A stretch of DNA of 64,000 nucleotides, from positions 123,200 through 187,199 of the forward strand of contig NW_019775570.1 in assembly GCF_001039355.2 (NCBI RefSeq), written 5' to 3'. The translations under genes and the position numbers were made by a program. Source of the stretch: Lingula anatina (Eukaryota; Brachiopoda; Lingulata; Lingulida; Lingulidae). Below are positions 41,001-49,456 of this stretch, piece after piece. Each line of letters opens with the position of its first letter. Positions within the stretch are counted from its first letter, which is position 1. The notes beneath the pieces were generated by a model. The model was not told the DNA's origin and made no database searches. It worked only from the letters and a program-made list of their open reading frames with translations.

Positions 41001-42326
41001 ACAAAATCAAATTCAGCCTCACAAATTTGAACATCATTCTATTCCTACCTGTCTGAGACCAAATTCAGGTACAATTCCAGTTATAAAATGGACAGACTGG
41101 AGAAGCAATTCACCATGTGGATAACCTTCACTTGTGATACTCCTCGACCATGTGTTGTGGGAGAATGAATGAAATCAACATATCTGATGTCACAATGATG
41201 TCAGCAGATCTGACCAATCAGAGAGCACCTGTGTAGTAATCGCCCACACAAATATGGTCCTATTGATCCCTAGCTTGCTATTACAACATATGGGAGTACT
41301 TAGATACAAACCACACCTTTAAAGGGGTTTTTGTTGTTTATTTGATTGTTGTAATAAAAAGGGCCTGTTGTTTATCGCAAAACCTCACCTGTGTTAACAG
41401 ATTAGAATGCTTTTCACTTTTATCTTCATACTGTTTGACATGATGTGGGAATTTTACAAATATATACACTATATGGGATATAGCTGCATTCTTATACCAA
41501 AACTGAATTATTTGTTTCATTTATTTATTTTTGTGCGATCCATCTTGATAAATGATCTGTAATATACATATATATATATGTAGCATTGCATTTTCTTTCC
41601 TTGTTGTTCATTCAATGTATTTCTAGGTGTAATATTTGGAATCTTTTATTCCATTTGAAAATCCTCTGAATTCCTTTTAATCTTATTTTGCTTTGAGCCT
41701 TCTGAAGTACCTCCATTAAACATCTTCAATAAGGTGCTATGAAGTCATACCTTACAATGTATATGGCATTATATATTTTTGTAAATTTAATCTGGAATTT
41801 TTACAGAAGATAACATCAAGCGTGCACACCTAAAATAAATCATCTTTAAAAAATCTTCTCGTTTCAGCCAACTGGATACTACATCTGCTACCTTTTTCTC
41901 CAACTTAAGCTGTGATTTACATTATTTCAACACTAACATTATGGGATGCTTTAAAAAAGCAGCCCCAGTACTGTGGTATTGCTAAATTGACTACCTAAAC
42001 ATCTGAAATGGGAGCTTAAATATTTATAAACATTCTTTTTTTAGCAGGAGATTAACAATTTTGCCCAGTCCTGATTAGCAGTCAGTCATCAATATGTTAT
42101 ACTAGTAAGAAAACTATTTGGCCAAAAAAAAAAAAAAAAAAAAAATCAAGTTATTGTTAGACATATTTTTGTGAACATGAATTATGAAAAAAAAAGAAAT
42201 TAGGTTGAGATCCTTTAGGTTTTGTTTATTATTCAAAGCATATATTGTCAACCTTGCATTATTTACAATAACCCGTTTTTCACCAGTAACTGCTACTGTA
42301 ATGTACTAGTAGTTCATGTGCATTCT

Positions 42327-42384
<58 letters not shown>

Positions 42385-42650
42385 CCGAGCGTGGCTATTG
42401 CATGTCCCAAGTGCTTTAGAATAACAATGCCTCCCTTATTTAGTTTATATCTTTACAGTGACATTCACTTAAAGACACTCGAGTCAATCGGTACAGTAAC
42501 TCTAGAAATGCCGCCCTTTGTTTACTAACTGATCAAACGTTGTCTTTTATATTTCACCCTTCACAGTAAGAAATATCTGTGCATTTTAACATACTGACTT
42601 CTTGGATAATCCATATAACTGTGAGTTTTAAATGAAGGTAGTTTGCTTAC
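38042..42650. other. Remainder of the probable 5' UTR intron, no gene recognised
   Basis: AT-rich and without a convincing coding exon. It contains A-runs (38888-38912, 42125-42145), an N at 38260, a (TA)n at 42331-42382, and a few minus-strand donor-like sites: GTAAGG after CTTGAACAG near 40880 and GTAGGA after CTCAGACAG near 41050. These could belong to alternative untranslated exons of the transporter. Confidence 0.35.
42331..42382. repeat. (TA)n microsatellite
   Basis: An uninterrupted TA run of about 26 units, non-coding. Confidence 0.95.
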
Positions 42651-42740
42651 CTAGTTTAGGAGAACGTGAGTAAATTTTCTGCTCTCTTTCGGTTTTGGAC
42701 TGGCGGGAGCTTGATATTTTCGCGCGGTTGACGTCATCGA
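42651..42740 (-). promoter_or_regulatory. SLC28A: Candidate promoter and 5' UTR exon of the transporter gene
   Basis: On the minus strand, AAACTAG|GTAAGC places a donor at 42650/42651, suitable for a first untranslated exon. Just upstream of it in that orientation lie a full CRE palindrome TGACGTCA (42729-42736) and an overlapping-class E2F site TTTCGCGC (42718-42725), in a locally GC-rich patch. The nearest minus-strand gene downstream is the transporter, whose first coding exon has an upstream acceptor. The link is inference; the intron would be about 10 kb, inflated by the 2.6-kb duplication. Confidence 0.4.
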
Positions 42741-43011
42741 AGCACCTGACTGCATCGCTAGGAGTCCGTCCAAGACAAGCTTAGAAATGTGTAGACAAAA
42801 ACAAATTTATCGTTTGCATGGGATAAATTAGTTTATAATCCAACGTATGCGGGGGTCGTCCATTAACTAGCGCGCAAGAGAAAAAGCAGCAGATGTACAG
42901 CCGCCCTACTGGCACCAGAGACCGAGAAGATGACACAATACGGGTGAGTACAAGTCCAGCACCAGTTCATGTCAATCAATCTGACTTTCCGGCCAATGGC
43001 AACGTTGGCTC

Positions 43012-43025
43012 ATGTCACGTGACAT
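43012..43025. promoter_or_regulatory. Palindromic E-box in A1
   Basis: ATGTCACGTGACAT is a perfect 14-bp palindrome around CACGTG, the type of site bound by USF, MITF/TFE or MYC-family factors. The same site recurs in A2. A role in transcribing the element is inferred from position. Confidence 0.5.
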
Positions 43026-43128
43026 AAACACTGAAGAAGAACCCTAGGCAGAATATTCCCAGTTTCCGTGGAGCCTGCACGTGAAGTTCTCAAAGAAAAG
43101 AGACGTAGAATACAAAAGACAAAGTTAA

Positions 43129-43130
43129 GG
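43129..43130 (+). promoter_or_regulatory. Splice donor in A1 (proposed)
   Basis: TTAAG|GTAAGA matches the animal donor consensus closely. Candidate acceptors are at 43887 and 44618, each 3 nt before a start codon. Using this donor would remove the homopolymer tract and, with the second acceptor, the whole of ORF1. Confidence 0.45.
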
Positions 43131-43487
43131 TAAGAAATCTTAAAATTTGTTTACAAACAAGTTTATAATTGTTCAAAATCAGGATATCATATATTGGACT
43201 GGTGTGCAGTTATTAACGCACCTCTTTTCAACGCTGCGTTTTCCACACCAAGCCCAGGAATGTCATATACACCAGTCCATCCACTTCTGTTAGCACTAAC
43301 TCGCTACAAACCAGAGTGAATCCAACGATCTAGAAAGCACAAACATACCAACAGCTATGACTCTAAAAAACGTTGCCAACCAGGGTTCCTTTTCTCACGT
43401 AATGGTACAGCACACTCTTGCACGGAATAACGGGATATCACAGCTTAAAGTTAATTCCCGCCGACAGACCCAGGCAAACGCCATCAT

Positions 43488-43505
43488 NAAAAAAAAAAAA
43501 CAATA

Positions 43506-43561
<56 letters not shown>

Positions 43562-43620
43562 TCCTTTTCTTTTTTGGGAAAAAAAAAAAAAAGGGAAAAA
43601 AAAAAAAAAAAAAAAAAAAA
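43488..43620. repeat. A-rich tract with assembly gap inside the retrotransposon
   Basis: An N at 43488 is followed by about 130 bp of nearly pure A, interrupted by short phrases such as GGTCCTTTTC. This is a poor-quality or collapsed region. The 70-codon lysine-rich frame across it is an artefact. Confidence 0.85.
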
Positions 43621-43890
43621 ATTATATTAATAATTGATAAGAATAATTATTATTACTAAGAAATAAATAATTAAACAACAATTATAACTGGAAAATAATT
43701 TTCCAGTTGACAAAAAGCCAAGGATACACTACTACAAAAAATTTTCTGTAATTAAAAAAAAAAAAAAAAAATACTTATAAACACAAATTTGAATATACAA
43801 TATATACAGTACACAATACAAAATAACCATGCCTCGACTTGTGGTATAGGGACCACATTTTCTCTTAATGCACATACTATATTACAGGAT

Positions 43891-44487
43891 ATGGAGGCTG
43901 AAAAACACCGCGTCCTCATACTGGGCCACAGCTTCATTAAGCGACTGGAGGCCCTTACAACCGACCACTCCTTAGGCCTGGACATAGACACACACTTTCA
44001 CTCTAAAGGGGGAGCAACAGTCACTGGATACCTCCGGGAACTCAACCAACACACATCTTTCCTCTCTTATTACCTGATCCAATGTCACATCTTGTATGTC
44101 CAACTCGGGGAAAACGATGTAAATCTCCAGAATGACCCACAACACATAGTTGATGACATCCTGCGCTTCATCCACAGATGCCAAGCAATAAACCCTAGCC
44201 TGAGGATTCTGTGGGGTCAACTTTTTCACAGACGCAGAAACAAGACCGGGCATATCACAACGTTGCAACAAGAAGAACAATTCAATTGCCAAATTGATGT
44301 CATCAATGCCACCCTTAAGCACAAGCTTTCAGGATCTGCCCGTTACTGGAAACATATAGGGGCCTCTACCAATGGGCTGCGCATGCTTACCTTTGATGGA
44401 ACACACCTGAATGAGTGGGGATTGTCCAAATTTTTTCGTTCCGTTAGGGGTGCAATCCTGTATGAATACAAACGTAGGTACAGCTAA
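43891..44487 (+). CDS. Ngaro ORF1: SGNH/GDSL-type hydrolase-like protein
   Basis: A 198-aa protein, if started at the ATG at 43891. The open frame extends upstream to 43789, but the ATG at 43891 lies 3 nt after a good acceptor (ATATTACAG at 43887) and directly precedes the conserved core. SGNH blocks are visible: LILGHSF with the candidate nucleophile Ser14, SKGGA with the block II glycine near 40-41, LGEND with Asn75, and FDGTHLNEWG with Asp169 and His172. The set is complete for an esterase/lipase-like active site. SGNH frames are known from some Ngaro and other retroelements, where their substrate is unresolved. It precedes Gag and is separated from it by about 130 nt, so it needs its own translation start, probably provided by alternative splicing. 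No signal peptide is evident. Confidence 0.85.
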   Translation: MEAEKHRVLILGHSFIKRLEALTTDHSLGLDIDTHFHSKGGATVTGYLRELNQHTSFLSYYLIQCHILYVQLGENDVNLQNDPQHIVDDILRFIHRCQAINPSLRILWGQLFHRRRNKTGHITTLQQEEQFNCQIDVINATLKHKLSGSARYWKHIGASTNGLRMLTFDGTHLNEWGLSKFFRSVRGAILYEYKRRYS

Positions 44488-44599
44488 ACTCAAACTTCAA
44501 AGGTTATTAATGCTCTATACACCCCCCTCCCTTAATTTTATATACTTACTGACATAAGCTGGCAGGGCTTTCATCTCTGCTCAGGGAGTCTTACATACT

Positions 44600-44618
44600 A
44601 ACTATTCTTCATTTCCAG
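44600..44618 (+). promoter_or_regulatory. Splice acceptor before Gag ATG, with TACTAAC branch site
   Basis: TACTAACTATTCTTC followed by ATTTCCAG (ending 44618) is a textbook branch point plus polypyrimidine tract and AG, with the Gag ATG 3 nt further on. A matching acceptor, CTATATTACAG, ends at 43887, 3 nt before the ORF1 ATG. The pair implies alternative splicing from a common upstream donor. Confidence 0.5.
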
Positions 44619-44621
44619 GTA

Positions 44622-45713
44622 ATGGACCCACCACCAGGAATCCCTTCACTGGTTTCCAACAACACAGGGGGTGTACTCGGGCTCCCCCTAGATCACGCAC
44701 TGTACACAGCGCAGAACGAAGGCCATACAACCAGGATAGGTCACGACACCCTGGGTGCTCAAGTTACCGTCGCAGCCACACCAGAGAGCATGGGCGCACA
44801 CAGCACTCCCACAGCTGGCGCCAGTATAACACAGCCCCCCACAACTTTAGGCATCCAAGCCACAGTCGTGGGAAATCAAGCATTTGTTAGAGGCCCTCAG
44901 CCAACTTATGTGGTGGGAAACTCGGGTCCCTCCACATCTGCCACACCACAGCAGCCAGTCATGTTTTTCTACGGCCAACCCACCGGATTGGCACCAACTA
45001 CCGCAACAGGTGAGTCCATGACTACCCACATAGATAGCCATTTGAGTCAGTCAATTCGCCAAAAAATTTGGGACAATGAATATGTGTCCTTCAAGGACCT
45101 CATCCCTAGAAATTCCAACACCTTGGGTCTCCAGGATGCTTCAACGGACGAGCAGTTCGTACAGAAGCGCAAACAGGACGCGGAGGGTAACATCCACATG
45201 ATTCTGGAACCAGTCCAAAAAAAAAGTGCCCCCATCACCTTCCTGCAGTGGCAGGCAGCTTTTACCATCTTCTCAGCTGTATATTTACGAAAGCATACTC
45301 ACCAAGCTGTACCACTGACACAATATAACAATAGAATTCTGGAAATGTATGCCAATAATACCTCAAATTGGCGTACATACGACGAACGATTCCGCTCCAA
45401 CTACAATTCATTAGCATACAGCTGGGACAAACCGGACCCTATTCTCTTAGCAGATATTAGTTTCATACAGCGTCCCAAAGGGGAACAGCCCTTTCGCGCT
45501 CAGCGAAAGCCATGCTTTCGCTGGAATAATGGCCGATACTGTGACACATCAGCATGCACCTTCACACACTCATGCTCATCCTGCAAAGGGCCACATGCTG
45601 CAACAGTCTGCCCTCGCTCCACTCAACAATGGGGGAACTCGGGCCCCCAAACAGCGCCACATCAGTCGTACTCCAACAGGAAACGACCCTTCAAAGCCAC
45701 CAGAAAATTTTAG
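44622..45713 (+). CDS. Ngaro ORF2: Gag-like protein with C-terminal zinc fingers
   Basis: A 363-aa protein expected to bind element RNA and form particles. The N-terminal 140 residues are Gly/Thr/Pro/Ser-rich and low in charge. The middle holds a helical core with SQSIRQKIWDNEYVSFKDL and a WQAAFTIFSAVY stretch. Such a core is commonly seen in Gag-like proteins of DIRS-group elements (family knowledge recalled, not searched). The C-terminus carries a CCCH-type finger (Cys298, Cys307, Cys312, His316), then a short knuckle C-x2-C-x3-H-x4-C (Cys318, 321, His325, Cys330), and ends in a basic tail. The ATG at 44622 follows a strong acceptor. It overlaps the RT frame by 185 nt in a different frame. 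Confidence 0.85.
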   Translation: MDPPPGIPSLVSNNTGGVLGLPLDHALYTAQNEGHTTRIGHDTLGAQVTVAATPESMGAHSTPTAGASITQPPTTLGIQATVVGNQAFVRGPQPTYVVGNSGPSTSATPQQPVMFFYGQPTGLAPTTATGESMTTHIDSHLSQSIRQKIWDNEYVSFKDLIPRNSNTLGLQDASTDEQFVQKRKQDAEGNIHMILEPVQKKSAPITFLQWQAAFTIFSAVYLRKHTHQAVPLTQYNNRILEMYANNTSNWRTYDERFRSNYNSLAYSWDKPDPILLADISFIQRPKGEQPFRAQRKPCFRWNNGRYCDTSACTFTHSCSSCKGPHAATVCPRSTQQWGNSGPQTAPHQSYSNRKRPFKATRKF

Positions 45714-47343
45714 ACCTTTTTTACAAGACTGGATTCAGGCCAACAAACCATACGTGCAATTTTTAGGTGGCATAGTAACTCCAATACGGCCAGATAACTT
45801 GGCTTTATGGCTAACGGGGTTCAACCCGGCGTCAACACAATACCTAGTTGAGGGATTTTCCAATGGCTTTATAATACCTTTTGAGGGCGCATCACTTCCA
45901 CAAACACTAAAAAATTTGCAATCTGCGGATGACTGGCCTCGCGAACTAGACGAAAAAATCGAGGCAGAATGCAAAGCACAACGTATGGCAGGCCCCTTTA
46001 CGTCCTCACCACTACCATTCTATTCAATTGCCCCTATAGGGATAGTTCCAAAGAAAACCCCAGGAAAATTTAGGTTTATACATCACCTATCTTACCCAAC
46101 AAACAGCTCAATCAACGATGGCATTCGGGAAGAATTCTCCACAGTCCAGTACAGTTCAGTAGCTGATGCCATCTCCATCCTGAAACAACTCAAACCAGGC
46201 AGCTTTATGGCCAAGACAGACATTCTCAATGCCTTTCGACAGGTGCCCATCCACCCGGATTATCGTTTCCTCCTCGGTATATCACTGAACAATAAGTTGT
46301 ACTTTGACAAAACACTTCCCATGGGCCTATCTTGCTCTTGTGCCATCTTTGAACAATTTTCGTCAGCAGTGGAGTGGATTGCAAAACACAAACTGAACAT
46401 TAGAAATATCATCCACCTTTTAGATGATTTCTTCATCGCTGCTGAGACCTTTGACGAATGCCAACACTATCTTAATCATTTCTTAAAAATGTGCGAGAGC
46501 ATTGGCCTGCCAATATCTAAGGAGAAAACAACTGTGCCGTCCACAACAATGTCATTTGCTGGCATAGAGCTTGATTCTATAAAGCAAGAGGCACGTTTGC
46601 CAATGGATAAGGTGAACAAATGTCTGGACACTATTTTAACACACCAGACTAAGAAGAAAATAACATTAAAAGACCTTCAATCAATCATAGGTATCCTAAA
46701 CTTCTGCTGTATCATTATTCCCGTAGGTCGTGCCTTCCTAAGGCGACTAATTGACTTAACCAAAGGAATAGCCAAACCTACTCATAAAATACGTTTAAAC
46801 ATCCAATCCCGCCAGGATCTCACAATGTGGGCATCTTTCCTGCGTTGTTTTAATGGCAAGGCCTTCATGCACGACGACCAATGGAACGGCCCCTTCCTTT
46901 ACACAGACGCATCTTCTTCCTTCGGGTATGGAGCAGTTTCTGGCTCCTCATGGCTCTTTGGCCCCTGGGCACCAGAACACAAGAACATGAACATAGCCAT
47001 TTTGGAACTCTATCCAATCGTCGTAGCTTTCCTGGTCTGGACACCCATCTATGCCAACAAAAAGGTCACCATATTCTCGGACAATGAAGCCTTGGTACCA
47101 GTACTCAATAAATGCACATCAAAAGAACCAACTATCCTCAAACTATTGCGAATTTTGATACTCCACTGTTTACAGAATAACATACATTTTAGAGCATCTC
47201 ACATCCCAGGAGTCAACAACATAGCAGCCGACTCACTCTCTCGTTTTAACTTACAGCGTTTTCGAAGACACCATCCCACGGCCAACCAGAACCCAACCAC
47301 CATACCCGCACAATGGCTACCTCACAGCTTGCTGCAGAACTGA
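45529..47343 (+). CDS. Ngaro ORF3: reverse transcriptase-RNase H
   Basis: A 604-aa polyprotein that copies element RNA into DNA. RT motifs: GKFRFIHHLSYP (about 179-190), motif A MAKTDILNAFRQVPI with Asp231, motif B LPMGLSCSCAIFEQF (263-277), motif C LLDDFF with Asp299-Asp300 in place of the usual YxDD, and FAGIELDS after it. RNase H motifs: LYTDASSSFGYG with Asp460, ILELYP with Glu493, FSDNEAL with Asp518, and HIPGVNNIAADSLSRF with Asp568. All catalytic acids are present, and there is no protease or DDE integrase. The frame is +1 relative to Gag. The ATG at 45529 lies inside the Gag zinc-finger region, so expression is by frameshift, internal initiation or a separate transcript. The first roughly 60 residues overlap Gag and are His/Pro/Thr-rich, so the true N-terminus is uncertain. 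Confidence 0.95.
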   Translation: MADTVTHQHAPSHTHAHPAKGHMLQQSALAPLNNGGTRAPKQRHISRTPTGNDPSKPPENFRPFLQDWIQANKPYVQFLGGIVTPIRPDNLALWLTGFNPASTQYLVEGFSNGFIIPFEGASLPQTLKNLQSADDWPRELDEKIEAECKAQRMAGPFTSSPLPFYSIAPIGIVPKKTPGKFRFIHHLSYPTNSSINDGIREEFSTVQYSSVADAISILKQLKPGSFMAKTDILNAFRQVPIHPDYRFLLGISLNNKLYFDKTLPMGLSCSCAIFEQFSSAVEWIAKHKLNIRNIIHLLDDFFIAAETFDECQHYLNHFLKMCESIGLPISKEKTTVPSTTMSFAGIELDSIKQEARLPMDKVNKCLDTILTHQTKKKITLKDLQSIIGILNFCCIIIPVGRAFLRRLIDLTKGIAKPTHKIRLNIQSRQDLTMWASFLRCFNGKAFMHDDQWNGPFLYTDASSSFGYGAVSGSSWLFGPWAPEHKNMNIAILELYPIVVAFLVWTPIYANKKVTIFSDNEALVPVLNKCTSKEPTILKLLRILILHCLQNNIHFRASHIPGVNNIAADSLSRFNLQRFRRHHPTANQNPTTIPAQWLPHSLLQN

Positions 47344-48215
47344 AGCACACGCTGCATGCAGCACTAGCTCCCAGCACTCATAAAACATACGAAAAGGTGG
47401 AAGTGCGACTACAGGAATTCACTTCGGAAACTGGTCTCGTCAGCTTTCCAGCAGACCAACAGGTGACAGCCATGTTTATTCAGTTCTTAACCCGCCGATA
47501 CAAACCATCAACCATAAAAACTTACACATCGGCTTTGAGTCACAAGTACAAGATGGCAGGTTACTCAGACCCCACTAACTCCTACCTGGTACGACAGGCT
47601 TTAAAGGGGATTTCTAAGCTAACACCCACTGGAGACACCAGAAAACCTATCACCCTGCCACTTCTTCAACGTTTGATGTCCATCGCACCCACCATCACAG
47701 AGAACGAATATCAGGCGATTATGCTTAAAGCCATGTATGCCACAGCCTTCTTCGGCCTATTACGCATCAGCGAATTTACGTTTGGAGACAAGGGTCAGGA
47801 CCATACCATTCACCTCAAAAATGTAACTGTAGACCTATCGAAAAGCTTCATCACTATTGTTCTTACGTCATTCAAACATTGCCGAGGGTCTTCTCAATAC
47901 AGAATAACACTGAACAAACAAACCTTGGATATTTGCCCAGTACATCATCTTCAGGCGTACCTACTGATCCGGCCTCAGGTGACCAACCCTCACCTTTTCG
48001 TCAATGAACGAGGACTTACCATCACTAGATCGCAATTTGGATACCTTCTCCGCAACAGCCTTAAGGCTTTAGGCATTACGTCATCTGACATCAAGAGCCA
48101 CAGTTTCCGCATAGGAGGTGCAACACTTGCCGCGCAATCAGGCATGTCAACTCAGCAAATACAAATGTTAGGACGTTGGCGCTCAGATGCCTTTAAGACT
48201 TACCTACGTCCATAA
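47313..48215 (+). CDS. Ngaro ORF4: tyrosine recombinase
   Basis: A 300-aa site-specific recombinase that would insert a circular DNA copy of the element. The N-terminal half is the helical core-binding region (PSTHKTYEKVEVRL, TAMFIQFLTRRYKPSTIKTY). The C-terminal catalytic domain shows the complete set: Arg151 in LLRISEFTF, Lys188 in TSFKHC, His263 and Arg266 in HSFRIGGAT, Trp289 in LGRWRSDAF at the second His/Trp position, and the nucleophile Tyr297 in KTYLRP at the extreme C-terminus. Its ATG overlaps the end of the RT-RNase H frame by 31 nt in another frame. It replaces the DDE integrase of LTR elements and explains the absence of an obvious target-site duplication. AATAAA-type signals follow shortly after the stop (about 48214 and 48487). 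Confidence 0.95.
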   Translation: MATSQLAAELKHTLHAALAPSTHKTYEKVEVRLQEFTSETGLVSFPADQQVTAMFIQFLTRRYKPSTIKTYTSALSHKYKMAGYSDPTNSYLVRQALKGISKLTPTGDTRKPITLPLLQRLMSIAPTITENEYQAIMLKAMYATAFFGLLRISEFTFGDKGQDHTIHLKNVTVDLSKSFITIVLTSFKHCRGSSQYRITLNKQTLDICPVHHLQAYLLIRPQVTNPHLFVNERGLTITRSQFGYLLRNSLKALGITSSDIKSHSFRIGGATLAAQSGMSTQQIQMLGRWRSDAFKTYLRP

Positions 48216-48574
48216 ATAAATGTCAATCTAGTCAAAATAGAACAAACACTGGACTTCAAGCTCTGCTTGTTAAGTTAAAAGAACGGGGCTGGTATACGGA
48301 CCAGACCTGAAATATGAGTAAGGAACAATTAATTACTGTTCAGGAGCACGCATTTGTGTATATACATACCAAAAAGCAGCAAGCTACAAGACGTGAAGAC
48401 ATTCTTCACTATTATATAACATTTATTTACATAGGTCTACATTAATTACAACAGTCATTTTTTAGGTAGCAGGCAGTTAGCAAAACAATAAATTTCTTTT
48501 TAACATACTATGTCTCCTTCAGAATAATTTGGGTGGGGAAGAAAACCCAGGCTTTTAAAGCCTAGCTTTTCCAT

Positions 48575-48725
48575 GGCGCTTTACTTTCCCCACCTTTAAT
48601 GATTATGCGTTTTCACACCATCTAAACCTCAGCTAGAATAAGACGACTCCCGTTTACGCCATAACATTTTTGCATAATCATCAAAACTAGCAAATTATTA
48701 TTTAGTCGCTTCTGCAGATTATAAA
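48575..48725 (+). repeat. Ngaro split direct repeat B1
   Basis: This 151-bp repeat, beginning GGCGCTTTAC and ending GATTATAAA, is identical by eye to B2. Its last three bases overlap the first three of A2, recreating the junction expected in the circular intermediate. Confidence 0.93.
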
Positions 48726-49078
48726 AACAAATTTATCGTTTGCATGGGATAAATTAGTTTATAATCCAACGTATGCGGGGGTCGTCCATTAACTAGCGCG
48801 CAAGAGAAAAAGCAGCAGATGTACAGCCGCCCTACTGGCACCAGAGACCGAGAAGATGACACAATACGGGTGAGTACAAGTCCAGCACCAGTTCATGTCA
48901 ATCAATCTGACTTTCCGGCCAATGGCAACGTTGGCTCATGTCACGTGACATAAACACTGAAGAAGAACCCTAGGCAGAATATTCCCAGTTTCCGTGGAGC
49001 CTGCACGTGAAGTTCTCAAAGAAAAGAGACGTAGAATACAAAAGACAAAGTTAAGGTAAGAAATCTTAAAATTTGTTT
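48723..49078 (+). repeat. Ngaro split direct repeat A2
   Basis: Appears identical to A1 over 356 bp, so it carries a second copy of the CCAAT box, palindromic E-box and splice donor, pointing rightward toward the C9orf78 3' end. A 72-bp unique segment (49079-49150) separates it from B2. Confidence 0.93.
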
Positions 49079-49150
49079 CCTCCTCCCTCCCCTCAACTAC
49101 AAGTGATATATATAACATCTATCCCGCTCAGACGCTTTACGGCGCGGTGC

Positions 49151-49301
49151 GGCGCTTTACTTTCCCCACCTTTAATGATTATGCGTTTTCACACCATCTA
49201 AACCTCAGCTAGAATAAGACGACTCCCGTTTACGCCATAACATTTTTGCATAATCATCAAAACTAGCAAATTATTATTTAGTCGCTTCTGCAGATTATAA
49301 A
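49151..49301 (+). repeat. Ngaro split direct repeat B2 (right end)
   Basis: Copy of B1 forming the right terminus, ending GATTATAAA and then host-like TAACGTTACG. Confidence 0.93.
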
Positions 49302-49418
49302 TAACGTTACGTTTAGTTCATAGAAGTAGNCAAAAACACCTCATCTGACCATTTTAATGCAGTTTACATGCCAGTTTATAAAATGGTAACTGTAATTTGC
49401 TACACAATACAATTTTAC

Positions 49419-49456
49419 ATATATATATATATATATAATATATATATATATATATA
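49419..49456. repeat. (TA)n microsatellite
   Basis: TA run with one AA interruption. Confidence 0.95.

Larger units (their letters stand above)
42797..43152 (+). repeat. Ngaro split direct repeat A1
   Basis: This 356-bp left repeat appears identical to A2 at 48723-49078. It is likely the element promoter and leader. It holds a CCAAT box (GGCCAATGG, about 42991), the 14-bp palindrome ATGTCACGTGACAT (43012-43025) with an E-box core, and two donor-like sites: ACGG|GTGAGT at about 42942 and TTAAG|GTAAGA at 43129/43130. Confidence 0.93.
42797..49301 (+). mobile_element. Full-length Ngaro-type tyrosine-recombinase retrotransposon
   Basis: The element is about 6.5 kb with split direct repeats in the order A1 (42797-43152), ORFs, B1 (48575-48725), A2 (48723-49078), B2 (49151-49301). 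A1 and A2 are both 356 bp and B1 and B2 both 151 bp; they look identical by eye. It encodes, in order, an SGNH hydrolase-like protein, Gag, RT-RNase H and a tyrosine recombinase, all open. No LTRs, DDE integrase or DIRS-type methyltransferase is present. This repeat arrangement and gene set define the Ngaro/DIRS order. B1 and A2 share an AAA, and the outer ends each carry an AAA, as expected if the B2/A1 ends meet at a 3-bp crossover in a circular intermediate. An N and long A-runs (43488-43620) lie between A1 and ORF1, so the exact length there is uncertain. Intact frames and unmutated repeats imply a recent, possibly active copy. Confidence 0.92.

Noticed and set aside
43418-43630. Lysine-rich 70-codon frame
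   Set aside because: Translation of poly-A around an assembly gap.
42797-49301. Interpretation of the element as an LTR retrotransposon or endogenous virus
   Set aside because: There are no LTRs, protease, DDE integrase or envelope-like frame; the split direct repeats and tyrosine recombinase fit the Ngaro/DIRS order.
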